DNA of 64,000 nt, taken from contig NZ_JALDAY010000012.1 in the NCBI RefSeq assembly GCF_022698165.1, positions 342,386 through 406,385 of the forward strand, written 5' to 3'. The translations under genes and the position numbers were made by a program. Below are positions 1-7,822 of this stretch, one piece after another. This DNA is from Streptomyces cylindrosporus (lineage in GTDB: Bacteria > Actinomycetota > Actinomycetes > Streptomycetales > Streptomycetaceae). The notes below the pieces were generated by a model. That model did no database searches. It saw nothing but the letters and a program-made list of their open reading frames with translations, and was not told where the DNA came from. Positions within the stretch are counted from its first letter, which is position 1. Every line of letters starts with the position of its first letter.

Positions 1-2
1 AC

Positions 3-665
3 TACCGGCAGGCGGTGGACGAGGGCGGTCTGGGCACGGCGTTCGTCAACAGCGCGGTGGTCACCGCGGGAGCGGTGCTGCTGACGCTGGTGGTGGCGAG
101 CCTCGCCGCGTTCTTCTGCGCGCGGGTGCCGGGGCGGGCGGGCTGGATCGTGTTCGGTGTCCTCGTCGCGGGCCTCGCGGTGCCGGCACAGGCGGCGATC
201 GTGCCGCAGTACGTCCTCTTCGACCGCCTCGGCCTCACCGACAGCCTCCTCGGCCTGATCCTGGTCGACACGACGATGACCCTCCCCACGGCCGTGTTCA
301 TCCTCGGCGGCTTCCTGCGCTCCATCCCCGAAGAGCTGTACGAGGCCGCCGAGTTGGACGGCGCCGGCCCGCTGCGGGCGTTCCGCTCGATCGCCCTGCC
401 GCTGACCCGCCCGGCGCTCGCGACGACGGCCATCTTCCTCTTCGTGATGGACTGGAACGACCTGCTGTATCCACTGCTGTTCGTCCGCTCCCAAGACCAA
501 CGGACGCTGCCCCTGGCCCTGTTGAACTTCCAGGGCGAGTTCCTGACCCGGTACCCGCTGCTGTTCGCGGGCGTGGTGATCGCGTCGGCGCCCGTGGTGG
601 TCGTGTACGTCCTGCTGCAGAAGCACTTCGTGTCGGGGCTCACGGCGGGCGCGGTACGGGGCTGA
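3..665 (+). CDS. Carbohydrate ABC transporter permease (MalG type), 5' end missing
   Basis: Inner-membrane permease half of a sugar importer; the reading frame is open from the first bases, so the start lies before the window and at least 220 residues are seen. Hydrophobic helices alternate along the chain. The EAA loop that docks on the ATPase is visible (EELYEAAELDGAGPLRAF), followed by the usual LPLTRPAL. The C-terminal half with DWNDLLYPLLF matches the MalG/LacG type. It would work with a second permease and a substrate-binding protein encoded upstream. The LacI gene that follows is convergent and may be its regulator, which is inference from position only. Confidence 0.9.
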   Translation, partial: YRQAVDEGGLGTAFVNSAVVTAGAVLLTLVVASLAAFFCARVPGRAGWIVFGVLVAGLAVPAQAAIVPQYVLFDRLGLTDSLLGLILVDTTMTLPTAVFILGGFLRSIPEELYEAAELDGAGPLRAFRSIALPLTRPALATTAIFLFVMDWNDLLYPLLFVRSQDQRTLPLALLNFQGEFLTRYPLLFAGVVIASAPVVVVYVLLQKHFVSGLTAGAVRG

Positions 666-684
666 CCACCACCGGGACGCGAAG

Positions 685-1686
685 TCAGCCGCTCTCCCGT
701 ACGACCAGCCGATGGCCCGCGAGCAGCACGGACGGCTCCTTCGCCTCGGCACCCCCTATCCGCCGCACCAGCGCCCCCACCGCCAACCGCGCCAGCGCCC
801 CCTTGTCCGGCGCGACGGTCGTCAGCGGCGGCGCGGTGTAGCGGGAGGCCTCGACGTCGTCGAACCCGACCACGGCGACGTCCCCGGGAATGCCCAACCC
901 CCGCTCCCGTACGACGGCCAGCGCCCCCTCCGCCATCGCGTCGGCGAAACAGAACACCGCGTCCGGCGGCTCGGCCAGCTCCAGCAGCGCCCGCATCGCC
1001 GCCGCCCCGTCGGCCCGGCCGTACGCGGCCACGGCGGGCGCGAGCGCCTCCTCGTACCGCAGCCCGGCCGCCTCCAGCGCCTGCCGGTACCCGGCGAGCC
1101 GCGTCGCCGAGGTCGCCGCGTGCGGCACGGTCTGCCGCCCGATGACGGCGACCCGCCGCCGCCCCCGCGCCAGCAGATGCGCGGTCGCCTCCCGCGCCGC
1201 GCCCGTGTTGTCGATGGTGATGTGCGGGCACGGCAGCTCGTGCACCCGCTCCCCGAGCAGCACCAGCGGCACCCCCACCTGCGCCGCGGCCCGGTCGTCC
1301 AGCGCGAGCGGGCTGAGGATCACCCCGTCCACCAGCGGATCCGTACGCCCCAGGGCGATCTCCAGCTCGGCCTCCGGATGCCCCCCGGTCGCCTCCACGA
1401 GCAGCGTGCACCCCTGCGCCGCGGCCTCCCGCAGCACATGCCCGGCGAGTTCGGCGAAGTACGGCATCGACAGCTCGGGCACGGCCAGCAGCAGCACCCC
1501 GCTGCGGCCGGTGCGCAGCCGCCGCGCGGCGGTGTTGGGCCGGTAGCCCAGCTCCTCGACGGCACGCAGCACGCGCTCACGGGTGGCCTCGGAGAAACGT
1601 CCGGTGTCCCGCACCACGTTGGACACGGTCCGCATGGACACGCCCGCCCGCTCCGCAACCTCCTTGAGCCCGATGTCCGCACGCAT
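685..1686 (-). CDS. LacI family transcriptional regulator
   Basis: 333 residues. The N-terminal helix-turn-helix and hinge are complete (LKEVAERAGVSMRTVSNVV, then GYRPNTAARRLRTGRSG), followed by a periplasmic-binding-protein-like effector domain ending with LLAGHRLVVRESG. The hinge region contains RLRTGRSG, so minor-groove contact is plausible. The gene is convergent with the preceding sugar permease gene, stops 19 bp apart, and probably senses a sugar imported by that system. The ligand cannot be read from the sequence. The ATG start directly precedes the HTH. Confidence 0.9.
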   Translation of the reverse strand: MRADIGLKEVAERAGVSMRTVSNVVRDTGRFSEATRERVLRAVEELGYRPNTAARRLRTGRSGVLLLAVPELSMPYFAELAGHVLREAAAQGCTLLVEATGGHPEAELEIALGRTDPLVDGVILSPLALDDRAAAQVGVPLVLLGERVHELPCPHITIDNTGAAREATAHLLARGRRRVAVIGRQTVPHAATSATRLAGYRQALEAAGLRYEEALAPAVAAYGRADGAAAMRALLELAEPPDAVFCFADAMAEGALAVVRERGLGIPGDVAVVGFDDVEASRYTAPPLTTVAPDKGALARLAVGALVRRIGGAEAKEPSVLLAGHRLVVRESG

Positions 1687-1739
1687 CGGCCCACCTTAGG
1701 GCGCGCTCACGCCACTTCGGTCATCCCGTCATCCAGCGT

Positions 1740-2375
1740 TCACACCCGCCGGGCGCAGCCCACGGCCCGCGGACCCTCCAGGTGCACGTACAACGCGGTG
1801 GCAGCCGGGCAGTCGGCCCGCTTCCCGACGGCCTTCACCACCTCGTACTGCGGCTTCCGCTTCCCGCTCCCGTCGCACGCGGTCTCCCGGACCTGCCCGC
1901 TCCCGGACCCGTAGACGCAGTCCCCGACGATGGTGCGCGGACCGCCCCCGCCGCCCGGATCCCCGGGATGCGGCGGCTCCAGGTTCCGCATGCACGCATA
2001 GCCCTGCGGCACCGCCCCGTCGCCGTCCTCGTCGGAGCCGGGGCTCTGCTGGCTGATGTGCAGCACGAAGTCCGTGGTCGCCGGGCACAACGGCCCCGAC
2101 CCGACGGTCCCGTCGAACCGGGCCACCACCCGCGCCGCGGCCCGCTCGCTGGTGCACGGCACCTCGGTGAAGCTCGTCGTACCGAACGAACTGCACTCGT
2201 CGACCGCGAGGAACACCGCCCCGTAGCCCGAGGGACGCGTCGAGGCCGCCCGCGGTGTCGACGTGGGCGTGTCGTCCTTCTCGGCGGCCGACGAGAAGGC
2301 CTGGCAGCCGGTCAGCAGGGCGGCGACCAGCATCAGCAGTGCGCAGACCACCCCCGCGGAACATCTCTCACGCAT
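1740..2375 (-). CDS. Putative secreted lipoprotein
   Basis: 211 residues from an ATG preceded by a GGGGGG ribosome site; an in-frame start 18 codons further up adds no plausible signal. Residues 1-24 form a lipoprotein signal: RERC, a hydrophobic stretch, then the lipobox LLTGC, so Cys24 or thereabouts is lipidated after export. The mature part is polar, rich in Thr, Ser and Pro near its start, and has several cysteines (SSFGTT, LCPATTDF, YACMRN, CVYGSG, ACDGSG) that could form disulfides. The pattern looks like two related halves, each with the xxCPAxT motif (LCPATTDFVL and DCPAATALYV). No enzymatic family is recognised. Confidence 0.75.
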   Translation of the reverse strand: MRERCSAGVVCALLMLVAALLTGCQAFSSAAEKDDTPTSTPRAASTRPSGYGAVFLAVDECSSFGTTSFTEVPCTSERAAARVVARFDGTVGSGPLCPATTDFVLHISQQSPGSDEDGDGAVPQGYACMRNLEPPHPGDPGGGGGPRTIVGDCVYGSGSGQVRETACDGSGKRKPQYEVVKAVGKRADCPAATALYVHLEGPRAVGCARRV

Positions 2376-2515
2376 CGTAATCCCCCCGGGCACCTCCCCA
2401 GATGACCCGCATCCAGCGTGACCCGCCACAGCGGGCGCACGCCAGACGCGCGGGATGCTTTGAGCACTTTGGGGGTCGTACGCCCGTTGCGCGGCGTACG
2501 ACCCCTACGTCACCT

Positions 2516-4309
2516 CTAGTACGACAGCCCGTAACCGATGGGGTACAGCACCTGGGCCGGGTCGTCGGCCCGCTGCACCGGCACCGGCAGCTTCCCGCGT
2601 GGGGCCACCTTCCCGGCGATGACGCGGGCGGCCGCGCGCAGCTCGACGTCGGTCCAGGAGTATGACGCCAAGCAGGCCGGGACGGAAGGGAGTTGGGCCA
2701 CGTCGTACGGGTTGCGGACGGCGACCGCGACGACCGGCTTCCCGGTCGCCACCAACTGCTCGGCGAGCGTCTTCTGAGAGCTGCCCGCGGTGACGTTGTA
2801 GGTGGCGATGACGACCGCGTCCGCCTCCTGGGCCGCCGCGACGGCTTTCGCGATGGCGGCCGCGGAGGGGGCCGTCCCCGTGGACAGGGCCGTCGCCGTG
2901 AAGCCGAGTTCGGTGAGGGCGGTCGCGAGGACGCCGGTGGGCGGCCCGGTCGTGCCGGACGGGGAGGCCGGATCGGCGCCCACGACGAGCACCTTCTTCC
3001 GCGTCCGCCGCGACAGCGGCAGCAGCCCGCCCTTGTTGACCAGCAGGGTCGTGGTCCGCTCGGCTATCCGGTCGGCGGCGGCGAGGTGCGCGTCCGTGCC
3101 GACCACCCGGTCGACGCCAGCCCGGCTGACGTACGGCTTCTCGAAGAGCCCGAGCCGCGCCTTCAGCCGCAGGATCCGCAGGATCGACTCGTCCAGCCGC
3201 GCCTCGGTCAACTCCCCTTCCTGTACGGCCTTCAGGACGGCGTTCCAGGCGGTCGCGAGGTCGGGCGGGTTGAGGAGCTGGTCGACACCGGCCTTGAGGG
3301 CGAGCACGGGCACCCGGTCGTCGCCGTACTTGGTCCGCACGCCCTCCATGCCCAGGGAGTCGGTCACCACGACCCCGTCGTAGCCGAGTTCGCCCCGCAG
3401 GATGCCGGTGAGGATCGGCTGGGAGAGGGTGGCCGGGTCGCCGGAGTCGTCCAGGGCCGGGAACTGGATGTGCGCGGTCATGATCGAGCCGATGCCGGCC
3501 TTGATCGCGGCCCGGAAGGGGACCGCGTCCAGCTTCTCCCAGACCTCGCGGGTGTGGGTGATGACCGGGAAGCCGTAGTGGCTGTCGACGGCCGTGTCGC
3601 CGTGCCCCGGGAAGTGCTTGGCGGTGGCGGCGACGGAGGACCGCTGGTACCCCTGGACCTCCGCGGCGACCAGGCCCGCCACCGCGTCCGGGTCGGCGCC
3701 GAAGGAGCGGACGCCGATGACCGGGTTGGCGGGGTTGATGTTCACGTCCGCGTCGGGGGAGTAGTCCTGGTTGATGCCGATCGCGCGCAGCTCGGCGCCC
3801 GAGATACGGCCGAGGGTGCGGGCGTCCGCGCGGGAGCCGCCGGCGCCCATCGCCATGGCGCCCGGGAAGAGGGTGGCGGGCTTGCCGACGCGGCACACTA
3901 TGCCGTGCTCCTGGTCGGTGGTGACGAGCAGCGGCAGCCCGCGAGGCTGCGTGAGCGAGGCGCGCTGAACGCCATTGGACAGGTCGGCGATCTGGTGCGG
4001 GTTCTCGGTGTTGTGCGCCCAGGTGAAGTAGATGATGCCGCCCACGCGGTACTTCGCGATCAGCTCGGCCGCCGTGCGGACGCCGATCTCCTTCAGATTG
4101 GCGTCGACGTCGGCCTGGGCGGGGTCGGTGGCGGAGTCGCCGTACACCCGCATGACGAAGAGCTGGCCGACCTTCTCCTCCAGGGTCATCCGGGAGATGA
4201 GCGAGCGGAGCTTCTTGTCGTCGGGGGTGTCGGCGTAGGCGGGGGTGCCGAGTGCCAGGGCCGCGGTGACGCCTGCGCCGGCGGCGAGGACGGTACGTCT
4301 GGTGGGCAC
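2516..4309 (-). CDS. GH3 beta-N-acetylglucosaminidase, Tat-exported
   Basis: 597 residues. Hydrolyses terminal beta-linked N-acetylglucosamine from chitin- or peptidoglycan-derived sugars outside the cell. The GTG start is chosen because GGAAGGAG lies 7 nt upstream and the product then begins with the twin-arginine signal TRRTVLAAGAG, ending at AYADTP. The NagZ-type signature KHFPGHGDTAVDSH (His/Asp acid-base loop) is present near residue 210, and the nucleophile Asp is in VVVTDSLGMEG. A complete GH3 C-terminal domain follows, unlike the single-domain NagZ of Gram-negatives. An ORF extension upstream to 4381 is not coding-like. Likely regulated by the repeats just upstream. Confidence 0.9.
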   Translation of the reverse strand: MPTRRTVLAAGAGVTAALALGTPAYADTPDDKKLRSLISRMTLEEKVGQLFVMRVYGDSATDPAQADVDANLKEIGVRTAAELIAKYRVGGIIYFTWAHNTENPHQIADLSNGVQRASLTQPRGLPLLVTTDQEHGIVCRVGKPATLFPGAMAMGAGGSRADARTLGRISGAELRAIGINQDYSPDADVNINPANPVIGVRSFGADPDAVAGLVAAEVQGYQRSSVAATAKHFPGHGDTAVDSHYGFPVITHTREVWEKLDAVPFRAAIKAGIGSIMTAHIQFPALDDSGDPATLSQPILTGILRGELGYDGVVVTDSLGMEGVRTKYGDDRVPVLALKAGVDQLLNPPDLATAWNAVLKAVQEGELTEARLDESILRILRLKARLGLFEKPYVSRAGVDRVVGTDAHLAAADRIAERTTTLLVNKGGLLPLSRRTRKKVLVVGADPASPSGTTGPPTGVLATALTELGFTATALSTGTAPSAAAIAKAVAAAQEADAVVIATYNVTAGSSQKTLAEQLVATGKPVVAVAVRNPYDVAQLPSVPACLASYSWTDVELRAAARVIAGKVAPRGKLPVPVQRADDPAQVLYPIGYGLSY

Positions 4310-4320
4310 GTGCGCTCCTT

Positions 4321-4396
4321 CCGGAGTGATCCGGAGTGATCCTGACTGATCCACTGAAGGAAACTTCCGTCGGGGAAGCAATATCCGGGAAGTTTC
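4321..4396. promoter_or_regulatory. Repeat-rich control region of the GH3 gene
   Basis: Seen directly: CCGGAGTGAT occurs twice in tandem (4321-4340) and a third degenerate copy, CCTGACTGAT, follows at 4341-4350. Further up, GAAACTTCC at 4360-4368 and its exact reverse complement GGAAGTTTC at 4388-4396 form a 9-bp inverted repeat around 19 bases. The direct repeats lie between the palindrome and the GTG start, so the palindrome is a reasonable operator candidate. It does not match the DasR consensus that I know for chitin genes, so the regulator is unknown. Confidence 0.45.
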
Positions 4397-4440
4397 TGCC
4401 AGTCAAGGGAGTGCGCACGCACCGGCGTGGCCGGAGAGGG

Positions 4441-4482
4441 GCCGCCATCGGCGCTGTTGGAGGGGGGCGCGCCGATGGCGGC
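4441..4482 (-). terminator. Hairpin downstream of the LysR gene
   Basis: A perfect 14-bp stem, GCCGCCATCGGCGC pairing with GCGCCGATGGCGGC, encloses a 14-base loop. It sits 170 bases past the LysR stop codon and upstream of the GH3 gene on the same strand. There is no U-tract, which is common for Streptomyces terminators. It most likely isolates GH3 transcription from the LysR transcript. Confidence 0.5.
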
Positions 4483-4651
4483 TGTGCTGCCGGCCGCAGT
4501 ACGGCGGAGAGGGTAGGTCAGCGATCGCAGCCAGCAGCGAGGGCCGACACCGCACGGCGGAGACTCATCCGGCAGCTTGCGGGTTGGACGAACCGTACGG
4601 GGGGAGGGTTCCCGCGTTCCCGGTGAATCCCGGAAGTCGGTGCCGGAGGGG

Positions 4652-5569
4652 TCAACGGGACGCCTGTGCCCCGATCTTCGGCCACTGCTCCTGCAAGGTG
4701 CGTACGCTCTCTGCGATTGCCGGACGACGGGCGGCTCCTTTGCGCCACAGGGCGTACAGCCGCCGTACGGGGGTCGGGTCGAGCCGCACCTCGACGACCC
4801 CGTCCGGCAGCGGCCCCCGCCCGAGCCGCGGCACCAGGCACACGCCGAGCCCGCCCGCGACCAGCGCCACGAGCGTCGGGTTCTCGTCGGCCTGATGCAC
4901 GATCTCCGGTTCGTGCCCGGCGGCACGCATGGTCCGCACCAGCCAGTCGTGGCAGACCCGCCCCGGCGGCTGGCACACCCACCGCTGCCCGCCCAGCTCC
5001 TCCCGCCGCACCGACTCCCGCCCGGCGAAGGCGTGCCCGACGGGCACGAGCAGGGTGCTGTGGTCGTCGCCGATCTTCGCCTGCTCGACACCGGCCGGCA
5101 CGGACAGCGGAGCGACGTCCCAGTCGTGGACGACGGCCAGGTCGACGGCCCCCTTGGCGACCAGGTCCACGGACAGATGCGGGTCGACCTCGGTGAGCCG
5201 CGCGTCGAGGGCCGGATGCCGTACGGCCAGATCGGCGAGCACTGCGGGCATCAGCCCGCGCGCGGCGGACGCGAACGCGGCGACGGTCAGCCGCCCCGAG
5301 GGCATGCCCCGCCGCTCCTCCATCTCCACCTCGGCCCGCTCGACGATGGCCAGCAACTCCTTGGCGGTGTCGACGAGTTGATGGGCCTCCGGGGTGAGCC
5401 GCACCCCCCGCCCCTCCCGCTCCAGCAACACGGTCCGCGTCTCCCGCTCCAGCTTGGCGATCTGCTGCGACACGGCGGAGGGCGTGTACCCGAGCGCGGC
5501 GGCGGCAGCTCCGACGGTGCCGTGGACGGAGACGGCGTGCAGGGCGCGCAGCCGCTGGAGATCGAGCAC
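4652..5569 (-). CDS. LysR family transcriptional regulator
   Basis: 305 residues. The N-terminal winged HTH reads MLDLQRLRALHAV and continues through GYTPSAVSQQIAKLERE, the typical LysR recognition helix. The effector domain begins near residue 90 (GRLTVAAFASAARGLMP). It is divergent from the EamA transporter gene, with 89 bp between the start codons, the classical layout for a LysR protein controlling its neighbour and itself. The inducer is not known. Confidence 0.9.
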   Translation of the reverse strand: MLDLQRLRALHAVSVHGTVGAAAAALGYTPSAVSQQIAKLERETRTVLLEREGRGVRLTPEAHQLVDTAKELLAIVERAEVEMEERRGMPSGRLTVAAFASAARGLMPAVLADLAVRHPALDARLTEVDPHLSVDLVAKGAVDLAVVHDWDVAPLSVPAGVEQAKIGDDHSTLLVPVGHAFAGRESVRREELGGQRWVCQPPGRVCHDWLVRTMRAAGHEPEIVHQADENPTLVALVAGGLGVCLVPRLGRGPLPDGVVEVRLDPTPVRRLYALWRKGAARRPAIAESVRTLQEQWPKIGAQASR

Positions 5570-5658
5570 GAGGGAACTCCAATGCTTAGCGTTGCTTCAT
5601 CCGACCATGCAGCAATCATCGCTGGTGCTTCACGGTCGTGGGAAGTGATGCTCGACGC
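5570..5658. promoter_or_regulatory. Divergent promoter region between lysR and the EamA gene
   Basis: An 89-bp region between two opposite start codons. It is less GC-rich than its flanks and contains the T-N11-A-like stretch around CATGCAGCAATCATCGCTG at about 5606-5624, expected for LysR binding. I cannot place the promoters precisely. Confidence 0.4.
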
Positions 5659-6573
5659 ATGAAACCCGCACACCTCGCCCTCGCCGTCCTGGTGGCCGCC
5701 GTCTGGGGCGTGAACTTCACCGTCATCGAGATAGGCCTCGACCACTTCCCGCCCCTCCTCTTCTCGGCCCTCCGCTTCTTCACGGCGGCCCTCCCCGCGG
5801 TCTTCTTCGTGGGCCGCCCGAAGGTGGCGTGGAGGTGGGTGGTGGCCGTGGGCCTGGTGCTGGGCGTGGCGAAGTTCGGCCTCCTCTTCGTCGGCATGGA
5901 CCAGGGAATGCCGGCCGGCCTGTCCTCCCTCGTCCTGCAGATCCAGGCGGTGTTCACGGCGGGCGTGGCCTTCGTGGTCCTGGGCGAACGCCCCTCCCGC
6001 GTCCGGCTGTTGGGCATGGCGGTGGCCCTGGCGGGCATTGGCGTGGCGGCGCTGGACGAGGGCGCATCGGGCCCCCTCGGCGCCTTCGCGCTCGTCATCG
6101 CGGCGGCGGCCTGCTGGGGAGTCTCGAACGTCCTGACCCGCAAGGCGTCCCCACCGGACGCCCTGAACTTCATGGTCTGGGTGAGCACGATCCCGGTCGT
6201 GCCTCTCCTCTGCCTGTCACTGCTGCTGGAGGGCCCGACCCGCGACTACGAGGCTCTGCACGCCCTGGACTGGCAGGGCGCCGGCACGGTCGTCTACGTC
6301 GCTTGGGTCACGACCGTCTTCGGCTTCGGGGCATGGGGCTGGCTGCTGCGCCGCCACCCGGCATCCACGGTCGCGCCCTTCTCGCTCCTGGTCCCGGTGT
6401 TCGGGATGTCGTCGGCGGCGCTGTTCCTGGGCGAGTCGGTGAGCCCGCTGCGGTGGTGCGCGGCGGCGCTGCTGGTGGGCGGGGTGGCGCTGGCGTCGGT
6501 GACGCGCAGGCGACCGGGAGTGGTCCATCCCGTGGACGCGACGGCATCGCGGCCCGCGCCCGCCCGATCATGA
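5659..6573 (+). CDS. EamA/DMT family transporter
   Basis: 304 residues, starting at the ATG of MKPAHLALA; a GTG 21 bases upstream is an alternative. Two EamA repeats of five helices each are visible: the first around GVNFTVIEIGLDHFPP to GVAALDEG, the second from AACWGVSNVLTRKAS to the C-terminal GGVALASVTRRR. Such proteins usually export amino acids or other small metabolites across the cytoplasmic membrane. The divergent LysR gene is the probable regulator. The stop codon lies 4 bases before the next gene, so the two are likely co-transcribed. Confidence 0.9.
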   Translation: MKPAHLALAVLVAAVWGVNFTVIEIGLDHFPPLLFSALRFFTAALPAVFFVGRPKVAWRWVVAVGLVLGVAKFGLLFVGMDQGMPAGLSSLVLQIQAVFTAGVAFVVLGERPSRVRLLGMAVALAGIGVAALDEGASGPLGAFALVIAAAACWGVSNVLTRKASPPDALNFMVWVSTIPVVPLLCLSLLLEGPTRDYEALHALDWQGAGTVVYVAWVTTVFGFGAWGWLLRRHPASTVAPFSLLVPVFGMSSAALFLGESVSPLRWCAAALLVGGVALASVTRRRPGVVHPVDATASRPAPARS

Positions 6574-6577
6574 AGGC

Positions 6578-7822
6578 ATGCCCGTAGTAGCCATCCCCGG
6601 TTCCAAGTCCATCACCGCCCGCGCCCTCTTCCTGGCCGCCGCGGCCGACGGTGTCACCACCCTCGTCCGCCCGCTGCGTTCGGACGACACGGAGGGCTTC
6701 GCCGAGGGCCTGGTACGGCTCGGCTACCGCGTCGGCCGCACGCCGGACGCGTGGCAGGTGGACGGCCGCCCGGCGGGCCCGGCGCTCCCGGAGGCGGACG
6801 TGTACTGCCGGGACGGCGCGACGACGGCCCGTTTCCTGCCGACGCTGGCGGCGACGGGCCGGGGCACGTACCGCTTCGACGCGTCGCCGCAGATGCGGAG
6901 GCGGCCGCTGCTGCCCCTGACCCGGGCCCTGCGCGACCTGGGCGTGGACCTGCGGCACGAGGAGGCGGAGGGCCACCACCCCCTCACGGTCCGGGCGGCC
7001 GGGGTGGAGGGCGGGGAGGTGGTCCTGGACGCGGGCCAGTCCTCGCAGTACCTGACGGCGTTGCTGCTGCTGGGCCCGCTGACGCGGAAGGGGCTGCGGA
7101 TCCGGGTCACGGACCTGGTGTCCGTCCCGTACGTGGAGATCACGATGGCGATGATGCGGGCGTTCGGGGTGGAGGTGGAGCGGGAGGGGGATGTGTTCGT
7201 GGTCCGGCCCGGCGGCTACCGGGCGACTGTCTACTCCATCGAGCCGGACGCCTCCACCGCGAGCTACTTCTTCGCTGCGGCGGCGGTGACGCCGGGGGCG
7301 GAGGTGACGGTGCCGGGGCTGGGGGCCGGGGCGCTTCAGGGCGACCTGGGCTTCGTGGACGTACTGCGGAGGATGGGCGCGGACGTGACGGTGGGCGCGG
7401 ATGCGACGACGGTACGGGGGACGGGCGCCCTGCACGGCCTGACGGTCAACATGCGGGACATCTCGGACACGATGCCGACGCTGGCGGCGATCGCGCCGTT
7501 CGCGGACGGCCCGGTGCGGATCGAGGACGTGGCGAACACGCGGGTCAAGGAGTGCGACCGGTTGGAGGCGTGCGCGGAGAACCTGCGGCGGCTGGGCGTG
7601 GAGGTCGCGACCGGCCCGGACTGGATCGAGATCCGGCCGGGAGTACGGGCGCCGGGCGGGGCGGAGATCAAGTCGTACGGGGATCATCGGGTCGTGATGG
7701 CGTTCGCGGTGGCGGGGTTGCGGGTGCCGGGTATTTCGTTCGACGACCCGGGGTGCGTGCGGAAGACGTTTCCGGGGTTTCACGAGGTGTTCGGGGAGTT
7801 GCGGGCGGGGCTTCGGGGTTAG
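6578..7822 (+). CDS. aroA: EPSP-synthase-like enolpyruvyl transferase
   Basis: 414 residues. The family makes 5-enolpyruvylshikimate-3-phosphate from shikimate-3-phosphate and PEP. Visible signatures: PGSKSITARALFLAA (residues 7-21), SSQYLTALLL, the second-domain NTRVKECDRLEACAENLRRLG and SYGDHRVVMAFAVAGL. The loop corresponding to GNAGTAMR of the E. coli enzyme reads RDGATTAR (78-85), with Ala81 where Gly96 sits in E. coli. It lies outside any aro cluster and may be translationally linked to the EamA gene, 4 bases upstream. It is probably a second, divergent copy; a related enolpyruvyl transferase function cannot be excluded. Confidence 0.85.
   Translation: MPVVAIPGSKSITARALFLAAAADGVTTLVRPLRSDDTEGFAEGLVRLGYRVGRTPDAWQVDGRPAGPALPEADVYCRDGATTARFLPTLAATGRGTYRFDASPQMRRRPLLPLTRALRDLGVDLRHEEAEGHHPLTVRAAGVEGGEVVLDAGQSSQYLTALLLLGPLTRKGLRIRVTDLVSVPYVEITMAMMRAFGVEVEREGDVFVVRPGGYRATVYSIEPDASTASYFFAAAAVTPGAEVTVPGLGAGALQGDLGFVDVLRRMGADVTVGADATTVRGTGALHGLTVNMRDISDTMPTLAAIAPFADGPVRIEDVANTRVKECDRLEACAENLRRLGVEVATGPDWIEIRPGVRAPGGAEIKSYGDHRVVMAFAVAGLRVPGISFDDPGCVRKTFPGFHEVFGELRAGLRG

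Larger units (their letters stand above)
4310..4651. other. Intergenic region between GH3 and LysR genes (342 bp)
   Basis: No credible gene is seen. It holds, from left to right, the GH3 ribosome binding site, the tandem and inverted repeats at 4321-4396, a perfect 14-bp stem at 4441-4482, and about 170 bases of unremarkable GC-rich sequence down to the LysR stop codon. Confidence 0.7.

Noticed and set aside
2402..2665. Plus-strand small ORF between lipoprotein and GH3 genes
   Set aside because: It overlaps the coding end of the GH3 gene on the opposite strand and has no homology-like features.
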